Below are positions 48,961-58,437 of a DNA stretch of 64,000 nt, piece after piece; position 1 is the stretch's first letter; the number at the start of each line of letters is the position of its first letter. The notes beneath the pieces are model-generated. The model was not told the DNA's origin. It was given only the letters and a program-made list of their open reading frames with translations, and ran no database searches. A program made the translations under genes and the position numbers. Origin of the DNA: Burkholderiales bacterium Ga0077544 (GTDB taxonomy: Bacteria > Pseudomonadota > Gammaproteobacteria > Burkholderiales > Burkholderiaceae_D); NCBI GenBank assembly GCA_001464355.1, contig LNEU01000026.1, forward strand, positions 124,001-188,000, read 5' to 3'.

Positions 48961-48986
48961 CGGATTGCCCAAGCGTGGGCAATCCG
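48961..48986. repeat. Perfect 11-bp hairpin between obgE and proB
   Basis: CGGATTGCCCA, 4-nt loop AGCG, TGGGCAATCCG. Lies 13 bp from the obgE stop with no T-run. Possibly an mRNA-end hairpin or attenuator. Confidence 0.6.
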
Positions 48987-48999
48987 TTTAAGAAAAACT

Positions 49000-50106
49000 T
49001 CAATCGATGATTTTGAAACGAGGATCGTCCGGATCGATAGAATCGATCAAACGCGCTTCTTCGCTAATATCCGTTTCTTCTGCACGCTGCTCTGCCTGGC
49101 GCTGCACCGCGATGTAGTCATAAATTTCGGTGACCATCTCGGAACAACCGTCGCGTGTCAACGCTGAAATCTCAAATACCGGGCCTTTCCAGCCAAAGCG
49201 TTTGACGAAATCTTTTACGCGTTTTGCACGCTCTTCATCCGGCACCATGTCGAGTTTATTCAAGACTAACCAGCGTGGTTTTTCGAATAGCGACTCATCG
49301 TATTTTTTCAATTCCTTGACGATGGCCTTGGCTTCTTTGACCGGATCGACATTGTCGAACGGTGCCAGATCAACGATATGCAATAACAACCGTGTGCGCT
49401 GTAAATGACGCAGGAATTGAATTCCCAAGCCCGCACCATCGGAAGCACCTTCGATCAAACCAGGAATATCGGCAATCACAAAACTCTTTTCGTGACTGAC
49501 GCGTACCACACCCAAATTTGGATGCAGAGTAGTAAACGGGTAATCAGCAATCTTCGGCCGTGCATTCGACACAGCAGAAATGAATGTGGATTTACCCGCA
49601 TTCGGCATGCCGAGCAAACCGATATCGGCGAGCACTTTCAGCTCCAGCCGCAGTTCGCGTCGTTCGCCTTCTTTGCCTTCAGACTTCTGGCGTGGCGCAC
49701 GATTGGTCGAAGATTTAAAATGGATATTGCCCCAGCCGCCTTCGCCGCCTTTTGCAATCAACACTTCTTGGCCGTGCTCGGTCAGATCGGCGATCAATTC
49801 ACCATCATTGTTGTCGATGATCAGCGTACCAACCGGCATGCGCAGTTTGATATCGTCTGCACCCTTGCCGTAGCAATCCGCGCCACGACCATTTTCGCCA
49901 TCACGTGCCTTGTGCATTTTTGAATAGCGAAAATCAACCAGCGTATTAATGTTGCGATCTGCCACCGCAAATATGCTGCCGCCCTTGCCGCCATCACCGC
50001 CATCCGGGCCACCGAACGGCCTGAATTTTTCACGACAAAAGGAGGCGACGCCGTTGCCGCCGTCACCAGCAATGACTTCGATTTTTGCTTCGTCGATAAA
50101 CTTCAT
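49000..50106 (-). CDS. obgE: GTPase Obg/CgtA
   Basis: Essential ribosome-assembly GTPase with a stringent-response link. 368 residues: glycine-rich Obg fold (1-158, with [15 protein letters not shown]), G domain with [15 protein letters not shown] and switch [34 protein letters not shown]. The C-terminus is short and acidic without an OCT domain. Follows rplU-rpmA, the classical arrangement; a terminator at 50129-50155 separates it from rpmA. Confidence 0.97.
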   Translation of the reverse strand: MKFIDEAKIEVIAGDGGNGVASFCREKFRPFGGPDGGDGGKGGSIFAVADRNINTLVDFRYSKMHKARDGENGRGADCYGKGADDIKLRMPVGTLIIDNNDGELIADLTEHGQEVLIAKGGEGGWGNIHFKSSTNRAPRQKSEGKEGERRELRLELKVLADIGLLGMPNAGKSTFISAVSNARPKIADYPFTTLHPNLGVVRVSHEKSFVIADIPGLIEGASDGAGLGIQFLRHLQRTRLLLHIVDLAPFDNVDPVKEAKAIVKELKKYDESLFEKPRWLVLNKLDMVPDEERAKRVKDFVKRFGWKGPVFEISALTRDGCSEMVTEIYDYIAVQRQAEQRAEETDISEEARLIDSIDPDDPRFKIID

Positions 50107-50128
50107 AATTGTGCCGCCATAAAACTAA

Positions 50129-50155
50129 AAAGGCTCTACCTGGGGCAGAGCCTTT
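50129..50155 (-). terminator. Terminator between rpmA and obgE
   Basis: AAAGGCTCT / AGAGCCTTT stem with a 9-nt loop, followed on the minus strand by TTAGTTTT. May partially separate obgE from the ribosomal protein genes. Confidence 0.75.
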
Positions 50156-50194
50156 CGATTGAAGGCTTTCGCCTTACCTTGCTTGCTTAAAAAC

Positions 50195-50452
50195 TTAAGC
50201 AGGTACTACCGTAACGTAATGACGTTGCAATGCGCCTTTAGTAACGAATGCAACTTTGCCATCGGTCAGCGCGAACAAGGTATGATCCTTGCCGATACCG
50301 ACGTTTTCGCCTGGGTGCATTTTGGTACCACGCTGGCGAACGATAATGCCGCCTGCATTGATAGCCTGACCACCGTAGACTTTAACGCCCAGTCGCTTTG
50401 ACTCTGAGTCACGACCATTTCGCGTAGTGCCGCCGCCTTTTTTATGTGCCAT
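50195..50452 (-). CDS. rpmA: Ribosomal protein L27
   Basis: 85 residues of the 50S subunit; N-terminus [16 protein letters not shown] reaches the peptidyl-transferase centre. No N-terminal cleavage extension as in Firmicutes. Core motif [20 protein letters not shown]. Shine-Dalgarno AGGAG upstream. Lies 38 bp after rplU. Confidence 0.98.
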   Translation of the reverse strand: MAHKKGGGTTRNGRDSESKRLGVKVYGGQAINAGGIIVRQRGTKMHPGENVGIGKDHTLFALTDGKVAFVTKGALQRHYVTVVPA

Positions 50453-50490
50453 TTCTGACTCCTTGTATCTGTTTAGTCCGAGTCAGCGGC

Positions 50491-50802
50491 TTAGCCGTTG
50501 ATCGAAACGATCTGCAATTCGGTGTAATTTTGGCGATGGCCCTGATGCTTCTGGTAGTGCTTACGGCGACGCATCTTGAAAATCGTGACCTTTTCGTGAC
50601 GACCATGGGAGACAACCGTAGCAAGGACCGTAGCACCAACAACCAGTGGAGCACCAAACTGAATGGTTTCTCCTGCGCCCAATGCGAGCACCTGATCAAG
50701 GGTGATTTCGGATCCAATGTCTGCCGGTATCTGTTCTACTTTAAATTTTTCACCAGCGACAACTTTATATTGTTTGCCACCGGTTTTTATGACCGCGTAC
50801 AT
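50491..50802 (-). CDS. rplU: Ribosomal protein L21
   Basis: 103 residues from the ATG at 50802 ([18 protein letters not shown] is the universal start); an upstream in-frame extension to 50913 runs through the promoter and is rejected. C-terminus carries the 23S-binding [23 protein letters not shown] core. GAGG precedes the start. Confidence 0.98.
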   Translation of the reverse strand: MYAVIKTGGKQYKVVAGEKFKVEQIPADIGSEITLDQVLALGAGETIQFGAPLVVGATVLATVVSHGRHEKVTIFKMRRRKHYQKHQGHRQNYTELQIVSING

Positions 50803-50884
50803 GTGAAACCTCATCAATTGATTAAAGGACTTTTCTCTCTTCGAGCCGCTGAAAACTGCACAGACGGAATCGGGAAAACCTCCA

Positions 50885-50913
50885 ATTATACATGGACTTA
50901 CCCTATCGGTCAA
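50885..50913 (-). promoter_or_regulatory. Promoter of rplU-rpmA(-obgE)
   Basis: Minus strand TTGACC (50913-50908), 17 bp, TATAAT (50890-50885): the best sigma-70 match in the window. Leader of about 75 nt before rplU. Confidence 0.8.
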
Positions 50914-51014
50914 AGTCCTTAATCACATCGCTTTCAGACTTGTAAATACATGTCTTTTAAGAAATATTGCACTCCCTGGCGGCGACATGCGCGCGTGCAC
51001 TGCATTTGTCGTCG

Positions 51015-51020
51015 TATAAT
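51015..51020 (+). promoter_or_regulatory. Candidate -10 of ispB
   Basis: TATAAT 36 bp before the ispB start; no convincing -35 at the right distance. Confidence 0.4.
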
Positions 51021-51055
51021 TCCCGCTCGTCCATGCTCATTCATCAGGCTTACAC

Positions 51056-52045
51056 TTGGCTTCCGCTTCCATTGCTTCCGCACAAAACCTGCTCATCCAG
51101 CCTATCGCCGCAGATCTAAACGCAGTTGATACGGTGATACGCCAAAAACTCCACTCGGAAGTGGCCCTGGTCAACCAAATTGGTGATTATATTATTAGCG
51201 CCGGTGGAAAGCGCATAAGGCCAGTGCTGGTTTTGTTGATAGCAAACGCTTACAGCTACCGCGGCACCGATCATCATCAATTAGCCGCCGTTGTAGAATT
51301 TATTCATACCGCAACCTTGCTGCATGATGATGTTGTCGATGAATCTTCGTTGCGCCGCGGCCGCAAGACTGCCAATGCCCTGTTCGGTAATGCGGCATCC
51401 GTGCTGGTAGGCGACTTCCTCTATTCACGCGCGTTCCAGATGATGGTCTCGGTTGGCGACATTCGCATCATGCAGATTCTGGCTGATGCAACGAATGTGA
51501 TCGCCGAAGGCGAAGTCATGCAATTACTGAATATGCACGACCCCGACGTATCGGAAGAGCGCTATACCCAAGTTATACGTTCCAAAACTGCCAAATTATT
51601 TGAAGCTGCAGCCCAATTGGGCGCATTGATTGCCGGCGCATCCAACGAAGAAATCGAAGCCGCCGCAGAATATGGCCGCTCGCTCGGAACAGCATTCCAA
51701 CTGATAGACGATGTACTGGATTATTCAGGCCAGGCTGATGATATCGGCAAGAATGTCGGCGACGATCTGCGCGAAGGCAAAGCTACATTACCGCTGATCT
51801 ACCTGATGGAACATGGTACGGCCGAGCAGCGCGAACTAGTCCGCAATTGTATCGAAAATGGCGATGAGCAGCATTTCGATGCCGTCCTGTTTGCAGTCAC
51901 CACATCCGGCGCGTTGGATTACACCAAGCGCAAAGCGGTAGAAGCGTCCGCACGCGCCACCGCTTCTATCAGCGCACTCCCTGAAAGCCAGTTCAAGGAT
52001 GCCCTGCTAAAACTAAGCGATTTCGCGGTTAATCGAAATCACTAA
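51056..52045 (+). CDS. ispB: All-trans polyprenyl (octaprenyl) diphosphate synthase
   Basis: Builds the isoprenoid side chain of ubiquinone. 329 residues. First Asp-rich motif LLHDDVVDESSLRRGRKTAN (about 81-100), second IDDVLDYSGQADDIGKN (about 218-234), FQMM chain-length region upstream of the second. TTG is the first codon; no ATG lies close before the conserved PIAADLNAVD. Pairs functionally with ubiC (20292). Chain length (C40) is inferred from family. Confidence 0.94.
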   Translation: MASASIASAQNLLIQPIAADLNAVDTVIRQKLHSEVALVNQIGDYIISAGGKRIRPVLVLLIANAYSYRGTDHHQLAAVVEFIHTATLLHDDVVDESSLRRGRKTANALFGNAASVLVGDFLYSRAFQMMVSVGDIRIMQILADATNVIAEGEVMQLLNMHDPDVSEERYTQVIRSKTAKLFEAAAQLGALIAGASNEEIEAAAEYGRSLGTAFQLIDDVLDYSGQADDIGKNVGDDLREGKATLPLIYLMEHGTAEQRELVRNCIENGDEQHFDAVLFAVTTSGALDYTKRKAVEASARATASISALPESQFKDALLKLSDFAVNRNH

Positions 52046-52299
52046 ATCATCGATGCAATAGTTCATATCTGCGGAAAAACCGCTGCGGGAATTCCAAGCC
52101 TACCCTTAACTTTGAAGGGACGCATTAGCACGGCAACACATCATCAATAATGCACACGACGCCTCACGCGCCCGACTGCATGTTGCATTTTGCGGCACAA
52201 AGAAGTAACAAACATCCCGATACCTTTACAAAACAGATGCTTAGAGGCATCATCTAACGCATCTTCGATGTTTCAATCGACCTCTTCGGCATAACCATA

Positions 52300-54024
52300 A
52301 TGGCTGCAGTTCTTCCTAGTTCGGCGTCAAATAATTCGATGTCCGGCCTTGCGCGCGCATTGCTGCAGGCAGGCCAAATAACGCCGCAGCAAGCCGATAC
52401 GCTCGCCAAACAAGCTGCAACCGAGAAAACTGCGTTCATCGATACGCTACTGAAAAGTGAAGTGATGGATGCGTCCAGACTGGCCGCATTTTGTTCGCAG
52501 ACTTTTGGCTATCCCTTACTTGATTTAGCAGCCTTCAATAGTGGCAATCTGCCGGACAAGATCATCGACACGAAGCTGATGCAAAGTCAGCGCGTGGTCG
52601 CGCTTGCCAAGCGCGGCAACAAGGTACTGATAGCGATTTCCGACCCCACCAATTCGCAAGCACTAGACCAGATCAAGTTCCAGACGCAATTAACGGTCGA
52701 ACCAATCATCGTCGACCACGCTACGCTGCTCAAGTTAATCGAGAAGTTGGGGCACAGTGCAGAGCAGGATCTGAATGAACTGATAGGCGACGATCTGGAG
52801 ATCGATTTCGTTGAAGAAGATCTGGCGGCGCCGACTGAAGGTGGCACTACCGATATCGATGATGCGCCGGTCGTCAAATTCCTGCAAAAAATTCTGGTTG
52901 ATGCAATCAATCTCGGCGCATCCGATCTTCACTTCGAACCTTTCGAAAAGTTTTATCGCATTCGCTTCCGCGTAGACGGCGTGTTGCGCGACATCGCGCA
53001 ACCACCGCTGGCGATCAAGGAAAAACTGGCATCGCGCATCAAGGTTATTTCTAAGCTGGATATTTCGGAAAAGCGCGTGCCGCAAGATGGCCGTATGAAG
53101 CTGGTAATGTCGAAAACGCGCTCCATCGATTTTCGTGTAAGCACCCTGCCTACGCTGTTTGGCGAAAAAATTGTCATGCGTATTCTGGATGGCTCGCAAG
53201 CACAAATGGGGATCGAGGCGCTAGGTTACGATCCCGACCAGAAAGAAACCTTGCTGAACGCCATTCAGCGTCCTTACGGCATGGTCTTGGTCACCGGCCC
53301 GACTGGCTCCGGCAAGACTGTTTCGCTATACACCTGTCTGAATATTCTAAACAAGCCGGGCATCAATATCTCTACTGCGGAAGACCCTGCGGAGATCAAT
53401 TTGCCAGGCGTAAATCAAGTCAATGTTAACGATAGAGCCGGCCTCACTTTTCCGGTCGCGCTCAAGGCTTTTTTACGCCAGGATCCGGACATCATCATGG
53501 TCGGTGAGATTCGCGACCTGGAAACCGCTGATATCGCGATCAAGGCAGCGCAAACCGGCCATATGGTGTTCTCGACACTGCACACTAATGATGCACCTGC
53601 GACGCTCACGCGCTTGATGAATATGGGTGTTGCCCCATTCAATATTGCGTCATCCGTCATTTTAATTACCGCGCAGCGCCTGGCTCGGCGCCTGTGTACG
53701 TGCAAACAAACTACAGTTATTCCAGACGAAGCTTTGCTGGAAGCAGGTTTTCACGAAGACGATCTGGATGGAACGTGGCTGCCCTACAAACCGGTAGGTT
53801 GTGAACGTTGCAGCGGCAGCGGCTACAAAGGTCGCTTGGGCATCTATCAGATCATGCCAATCAGCGAAGAAATCGAACACATTATTTTGAATCACGGCAC
53901 TTCGCTGGAAATCGAGGCGCAGGCAAAAAAAGACGGGGTGCGCTCCTTACGTGAATCCGGCTTGAGAAAAGTTAAACAAGGCATGACCAGTCTGGAAGAA
54001 ATTCTGGGTTGTACAAACGAATAA
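52300..54024 (+). CDS. pilB: Type IV pilus assembly ATPase PilB
   Basis: Hexameric ATPase that powers pilus extension. 574 residues: N-terminal MshEN-like domain (about 15-150), N2 domain, then the RecA-like core with Walker A GPTGSGKT (about 333-340), Asp and His boxes (DIIMVGEIRDLETADIAIKA, GHMVFSTLHTNDA) and a C-terminal zinc motif (LCTCKQ ... CERCSGSGYKGRLG). Followed by pilC after 15 bp and pilD. The 254-bp gap upstream holds no gene; a small stem GATGC/GCATC is near 52240. Confidence 0.97.
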   Translation: MAAVLPSSASNNSMSGLARALLQAGQITPQQADTLAKQAATEKTAFIDTLLKSEVMDASRLAAFCSQTFGYPLLDLAAFNSGNLPDKIIDTKLMQSQRVVALAKRGNKVLIAISDPTNSQALDQIKFQTQLTVEPIIVDHATLLKLIEKLGHSAEQDLNELIGDDLEIDFVEEDLAAPTEGGTTDIDDAPVVKFLQKILVDAINLGASDLHFEPFEKFYRIRFRVDGVLRDIAQPPLAIKEKLASRIKVISKLDISEKRVPQDGRMKLVMSKTRSIDFRVSTLPTLFGEKIVMRILDGSQAQMGIEALGYDPDQKETLLNAIQRPYGMVLVTGPTGSGKTVSLYTCLNILNKPGINISTAEDPAEINLPGVNQVNVNDRAGLTFPVALKAFLRQDPDIIMVGEIRDLETADIAIKAAQTGHMVFSTLHTNDAPATLTRLMNMGVAPFNIASSVILITAQRLARRLCTCKQTTVIPDEALLEAGFHEDDLDGTWLPYKPVGCERCSGSGYKGRLGIYQIMPISEEIEHIILNHGTSLEIEAQAKKDGVRSLRESGLRKVKQGMTSLEEILGCTNE

Positions 54025-54039
54025 TAAAGAGGTCTAGGG

Positions 54040-55272
54040 ATGGCAACTTCAGCACGTAAAGTTGGAAGCGCAACACTCGCCAAGGAAGCCGTTTTTGCCT
54101 GGGAAGGCAAGGACAAGTCAGGAAAAATAGTGCGCGGCGAATTGCGTGCCGGCGGAGAGTCTGTTGTCAATGCAACGTTACGCCGCCAAGGCGTGCTGGT
54201 TACCAAAGTAAAAAAGAAAACTTATCGTAGCGGCAAGAAAGTCTCAGACAAAGACATCACTCTTTTTACGCGACAACTAGCCACCATGATGAAGGCCGGT
54301 GTGCCGCTGTTGCAATCGTTTGATATTGTTGCCAAAGGCAATGACAACCCTTCCGTATCAAAATTGATTCAAGATATTCGTGCAGATGTCGAAACCGGCA
54401 CCAGCCTGAATCAGGCGTTCCGCAAATTTCCTTTGTATTTCGACCCTCTTTTTTGCAATCTGGTGGGGGCAGGTGAACAGGCGGGCATTCTGGAAGACTT
54501 GCTGACGCGCCTCGCCATCTATAAGGAAAAAACCCTCGCAATCAAAGCCAAGATCAAATCTGCATTGGTTTATCCGGTTGCCATTCTTGGCGTCGCATTT
54601 CTCGTGACTGCCGTCATCATGATCTGGGTGGTACCTGCATTCAAGGAAGTGTTCAAAAGCTTTGGCGCAGATCTACCAGCACCGACCTTGATGGTAATGG
54701 CAATTTCCGATTTTTTTGTCTCTTACTGGTATCTGATCTTCGGTTTGCTTTTTGCCGGACTTTATTTGTTTTTCCAATCGTGGAAGCGCTCGCTGCAGAT
54801 GCAACGCACGATGGATAGGCTACTGTTGAAAGCACCTATCTTCGGTGCTGTAATTCGCAAGGCAACCATTGCACGCTGGACCCGCACACTGGCGACGATG
54901 TTCGCCGCGGGTGTGCCTCTCGTTGAATCTCTGGATTCAGTTGGCGGAGCCGCTGGCAATGCAGTGTATCTGGATGCCACAAAAAAAATCCAAAGCGAAG
55001 TCAGCACTGGTGTCAGTCTAACTGTCGCGATGCAAAATTCCGATGTCTTCCCTAATATGGTCACGCAGATGGTATCCATCGGTGAAGAATCCGGTTCGCT
55101 AGACAATATGCTCGGTAAAGTTGCGGACTTTTATGAAGATGAAGTCGACGAGGCTGTCGCCTCACTCTCCAGTTTGATGGAACCACTCATCATGGTGATT
55201 CTCGGCGTGCTCATAGGCGGTTTGGTCATCGCAATGTACCTGCCTATTTTCAAACTGGGCTCTGTTGTCTGA
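54040..55272 (+). CDS. pilC: Type IV pilus inner-membrane platform protein PilC
   Basis: 410 residues, two T2SSF domains (about 75-200 and 280-400), three or four membrane segments (about 175-200, 228-250, 380-402). Converts PilB motion into pilin insertion. N-terminal cytoplasmic AFAWEGKDKSGKIVRGEL is typical. The stop overlaps the pilD start by one base (55272). Confidence 0.97.
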   Translation: MATSARKVGSATLAKEAVFAWEGKDKSGKIVRGELRAGGESVVNATLRRQGVLVTKVKKKTYRSGKKVSDKDITLFTRQLATMMKAGVPLLQSFDIVAKGNDNPSVSKLIQDIRADVETGTSLNQAFRKFPLYFDPLFCNLVGAGEQAGILEDLLTRLAIYKEKTLAIKAKIKSALVYPVAILGVAFLVTAVIMIWVVPAFKEVFKSFGADLPAPTLMVMAISDFFVSYWYLIFGLLFAGLYLFFQSWKRSLQMQRTMDRLLLKAPIFGAVIRKATIARWTRTLATMFAAGVPLVESLDSVGGAAGNAVYLDATKKIQSEVSTGVSLTVAMQNSDVFPNMVTQMVSIGEESGSLDNMLGKVADFYEDEVDEAVASLSSLMEPLIMVILGVLIGGLVIAMYLPIFKLGSVV

Positions 55273-56135
55273 TGATAGAGTCACTTTGGTCTGCGCCTGC
55301 GGGTAGCGCACTGCCCGCAATCTTTGCGGGTATATTCGGTTTGCTGATTGGCAGTTTTCTCAACGTTGTGATTCACCGCATCCCGAAAATGATGCAGCGC
55401 GAATCAGATAACTACGTTGCGCATGAAAGTGGCAAGCCTTTGCCACATGAAGATCGCTACGATTTGCTAATGCCCCGCTCGGCATGTCCGCAATGCGGAC
55501 ATCAAATCACGGCGAAGGAAAACATTCCGGTTTTCAGTTATGCATTTCTGCGCGGGAAATGCATAGCGTGCAAAACTCATATCTCGATTCGTTATCCGAT
55601 AGTTGAATTATTGAGCGGCGTGTTATCCGCTGCGCTTATATGGCATTTCGGTAGTGGCTGGCTCGGCCTGTCTACACTGGTTTTGACCTATCTTTTGATC
55701 GCAATGACGTTTATTGATGCTGATACGCAATTGCTGCCGGATGACTTAACGCTGCCGTTGCTTTGGCTAGGTTTGCTCATCAATCTGAATGGCACTTTCG
55801 TACCCTTGCAAGAAGCTGTGATTGGAGCCGCCGCCGGCTATCTGAGTTTGTGGGCGATTTATTGGCTGTTCAAGCTGGTAACGGGCAAAGAAGGTATGGG
55901 TTACGGCGACTTCAAGCTATTGGCAGCCTTAGGTGCATGGCTAGGCTGGAAAATGTTGCCTGTCATTGTATTGCTGTCTTCATTAGTGGGGGCGATCGTC
56001 GGTATTGCCCTGATTTTGCTGGCGAAACGTGGTCGTGACATCCCGATTCCATTCGGTCCCTACCTCGCGGCAGCTGGCATGTTGACTCTGTTTTACGGAA
56101 AACCGTTGACACAAATATATCTGGGCTTTTACTGA
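55272..56135 (+). CDS. pilD: Prepilin peptidase/N-methyltransferase PilD
   Basis: Cleaves and N-methylates type IV prepilins. 287 residues. N-terminal methyltransferase part with tetracysteine CPQCGHQIT ... CIACK (zinc-type form), then about seven membrane segments. The two catalytic Asp lie in [12 protein letters not shown] and [16 protein letters not shown]. Start overlaps the pilC stop by one base; coaE follows after 4 bp. Confidence 0.96.
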   Translation: MIESLWSAPAGSALPAIFAGIFGLLIGSFLNVVIHRIPKMMQRESDNYVAHESGKPLPHEDRYDLLMPRSACPQCGHQITAKENIPVFSYAFLRGKCIACKTHISIRYPIVELLSGVLSAALIWHFGSGWLGLSTLVLTYLLIAMTFIDADTQLLPDDLTLPLLWLGLLINLNGTFVPLQEAVIGAAAGYLSLWAIYWLFKLVTGKEGMGYGDFKLLAALGAWLGWKMLPVIVLLSSLVGAIVGIALILLAKRGRDIPIPFGPYLAAAGMLTLFYGKPLTQIYLGFY

Positions 56136-56139
56136 GCAA

Positions 56140-56766
56140 ATGACTGCGCCCGTACTCTCGCCCCGATTCTCCGTAGGCTTGACCGGTGGCATAGGCAGCG
56201 GCAAAAGCACGGTCGCCGACTTATTTGCCGCGCACGGCGCCGCCGTCATCGATACCGACCTGATTGCGCATCAACTGACAGCGGCGGGGGGCAGCGCAAT
56301 TACAGCAATCCGTCTTGCCTTCGGCAGCACTTTCATCGCAGCTGACGGGGCGATGGATAGAGCAAAAATGCGTGCAACCGTCTTTGCCGATCCTGCCGAA
56401 AAAGGACGCTTGGAAGCTATTCTTCATCCGCTAATTCGCGCCGAAACCGAGCATGCTGCAGCGCAGGCAGAGGGTGCCTATCTCTTGTTTGTAGTGCCAT
56501 TGTTGGTCGAATCCGGGTTATGGAAGCAACGCGTCTCGCGCGTTCTGGCAATTGACTGCACGGAAGAGATACAAATCCGCCGCGTGATGCAACGCAATAA
56601 TCTGACCGAACCACAGGTACGCGCCATCATGGCTACGCAAGCATCGCGCGCAAGCAGAATCGCGGCGGCAGATGACATCATTATCAACAATGGCGATACG
56701 GCAGCGCTGATTCCGCAAGTAAAGCGCCTGCATGATTTATATATCTCGCTGGCGAGATGTGCTTGA
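56140..56766 (+). CDS. coaE: Dephospho-CoA kinase
   Basis: Final step of CoA synthesis. 208 residues. P-loop [15 protein letters not shown] near residues 16-30, [10 protein letters not shown] substrate stretch, and the lid [17 protein letters not shown]. Begins 4 bp after pilD; the pilD-coaE-zapD-yacG order is widespread in beta/gamma-proteobacteria. Confidence 0.96.
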   Translation: MTAPVLSPRFSVGLTGGIGSGKSTVADLFAAHGAAVIDTDLIAHQLTAAGGSAITAIRLAFGSTFIAADGAMDRAKMRATVFADPAEKGRLEAILHPLIRAETEHAAAQAEGAYLLFVVPLLVESGLWKQRVSRVLAIDCTEEIQIRRVMQRNNLTEPQVRAIMATQASRASRIAAADDIIINNGDTAALIPQVKRLHDLYISLARCA

Positions 56767-56943
56767 ACATCAGTCGATGCATACGGTCTATTATTGATAT
56801 CCGCTGAAATTGCCTGAAATCCAGGCTGACCGTAGCAGAAGATAAAAACAAAATTGCACCTGCATTTGTAATTTGCCTCAGCTTCGTTCAGAATCACACA
56901 ATTAGCTCGTATTGCCCGCTTTAAACTTTAAAGGGATGCCACT

Positions 56944-57699
56944 TTGATTGTCTACGAATACCCTTTCAACGAGCGTATTCGCACGTTGTTGCGGTTAGAA
57001 GACCTGTACGAGAAATTTGCTTTCTTTGTCGGTCATGATCACCCGCAACAGCATCACGTCGCCCTCTCCACAATTTTCGAAATGCTGGAAGTCGCCGGTC
57101 GTGCAGATCTCAAATCAGATCTGCTGCAGGAACTGGAACGCCAGAAGCAAACCTTGCTTGGATTCAAATCCAACCCCAACGTAGAAGCAGAAATGCTGGA
57201 TGCAATTCTATTCGACATCGAACGCATCAGTACCGCACTAGTGGCATCCCAAGGCAAAACCGGTCAACACATCCGTGAAAATGAATGGCTGATGAGCATA
57301 CGCGGCCGCACCATCATTCCGGGCGGTGCATGCGAGTTCGATCTTCCATCCTATTACGCATGGCAACACGATTCGGCTCAACAGCGTCTGGCGGACATAC
57401 ACAAATGGTTTACACCGCTGGCGCCATTGTTCGATGCGATCGGCATGATCTTGCGGCTATTGCGCGAATCGGGTCGCCCGGTAAAAATGATTGCGCAAAG
57501 CGGTAGTTACCAGCAAATGCTGCAGGGCAAGGCCTACCAGATGCTGCGTTTGAATATCGATGAAAATCTGGGTGCGATTCCGGAGATATCTGCCAACAAG
57601 TACATGTTGTGGATACGCTTTACGTCTCAGGATGGCGATATGAAGCCGAAAGCGTTCGAAGGTGATGTACCGTTCGAACTGAGTTTGTGCAGTTTCTGA
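56944..57699 (+). CDS. zapD: Cell division protein ZapD
   Basis: Cytoplasmic factor that crosslinks FtsZ filaments. 251 residues of ZapD (formerly YacF/DUF1342): [18 protein letters not shown] at the start, [21 protein letters not shown] in the middle and [13 protein letters not shown] near 185. TTG start with AAGGGA upstream. Separated from coaE by 177 bp, so it may have its own promoter. Confidence 0.94.
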   Translation: MIVYEYPFNERIRTLLRLEDLYEKFAFFVGHDHPQQHHVALSTIFEMLEVAGRADLKSDLLQELERQKQTLLGFKSNPNVEAEMLDAILFDIERISTALVASQGKTGQHIRENEWLMSIRGRTIIPGGACEFDLPSYYAWQHDSAQQRLADIHKWFTPLAPLFDAIGMILRLLRESGRPVKMIAQSGSYQQMLQGKAYQMLRLNIDENLGAIPEISANKYMLWIRFTSQDGDMKPKAFEGDVPFELSLCSF

Positions 57700-57712
57700 T
57701 TAGATAGTGTTT

Positions 57713-57907
57713 ATGGTTACGACAGTCGATTGCCCTACATGCGGTACCAAAGTGGAATGGTCGGAAATAAGCAAGTTCCGTCCTTTCTGTTCCAATCGCT
57801 GCAAGCAAATCGATCTTGGCGCATGGGCAGAAGAGAAGTATGTGATCCCGGTAGTCAATCCGCTGGATGATCTCGACGAAGATATTCCACCACCGCCACA
57901 ACCTTAA
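57713..57907 (+). CDS. yacG: DNA gyrase inhibitor YacG, zinc-binding
   Basis: 64 residues from the ATG at 57713 (a GTG 6 bp upstream is possible). Four cysteines in [10 protein letters not shown] and [15 protein letters not shown] form the zinc knuckle typical of YacG, which binds GyrB. C-terminus is acidic and Pro-rich. No clear Shine-Dalgarno; the gene lies 13 bp after zapD and probably depends on its translation. Confidence 0.93.
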   Translation: MVTTVDCPTCGTKVEWSEISKFRPFCSNRCKQIDLGAWAEEKYVIPVVNPLDDLDEDIPPPPQP

Positions 57908-57954
57908 TTAGTCATGCGCTGTTTGAACTGGCGCTTGAGCTGAATAGCGGAGCT

Positions 57955-57979
57955 TATTTACGTAATTTATTTACGTAAC
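57955..57979. repeat. Short tandem repeat at the mutT 3' end
   Basis: TTATTTACGTAA occurs twice in a row, duplicating the last codons and stop of mutT into the gap with yacG. Confidence 0.7.
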
Positions 57980-58371
57980 TCATCCAGCCACTCAATCAAG
58001 GGAATAGTCGCCGGCAACAGCGGCTCGACGCCCACGCATCCCTGCCAGGCGAAAGCCTGATTTTCCAGACTTTGCGGATCGCCGCGCCAGTCGCGGCTGA
58101 TATAAAAATGTAGTCGTACATGCGCATGCGGATAAACATGCTCGACACCACACCACGGCTCTGCAGAAACGACCTCTACGCCCAGCTCCTCGACAAACTC
58201 GCGCTTCAGCGCATCCAGAATAGCTTCATCGGCTTCTACTTTCCCTCCCGGGAATTCCCAGTAGCCAGCGTATGGCTTCCCATCGGGGCGCTGTCCAAGC
58301 AGCACATCTCCATTCGGTTTCATCAAGATGCCGACTGCAACATCGATAGGCATGGACTTGTTTTCAGACAT
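57967..58371 (-). CDS. mutT: Nudix hydrolase, MutT-like 8-oxo-dGTP diphosphatase
   Basis: 134 residues. Nudix box GGKVEADEAILDALKREFVEELGV (23-residue motif, about 42-65) with the preceding YWEFPGG. Sanitises 8-oxo-dGTP in the nucleotide pool; other Nudix substrates are possible. Lies 66 bp after the DUF815 gene on the same strand. Confidence 0.9.
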   Translation of the reverse strand: MSENKSMPIDVAVGILMKPNGDVLLGQRPDGKPYAGYWEFPGGKVEADEAILDALKREFVEELGVEVVSAEPWCGVEHVYPHAHVRLHFYISRDWRGDPQSLENQAFAWQGCVGVEPLLPATIPLIEWLDELRK

Positions 58372-58437
58372 GGTGGTGACCTGTACAGATGAAACGCGAG
58401 TTGATATTAGCGCAGAGAGTAAAGCACGAGCACGCCA

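Noticed and set aside
50803-50913. N-terminal extension of L21
   Set aside because: It would start at the -35 of the best promoter in the window; the universal L21 start is at 50802.
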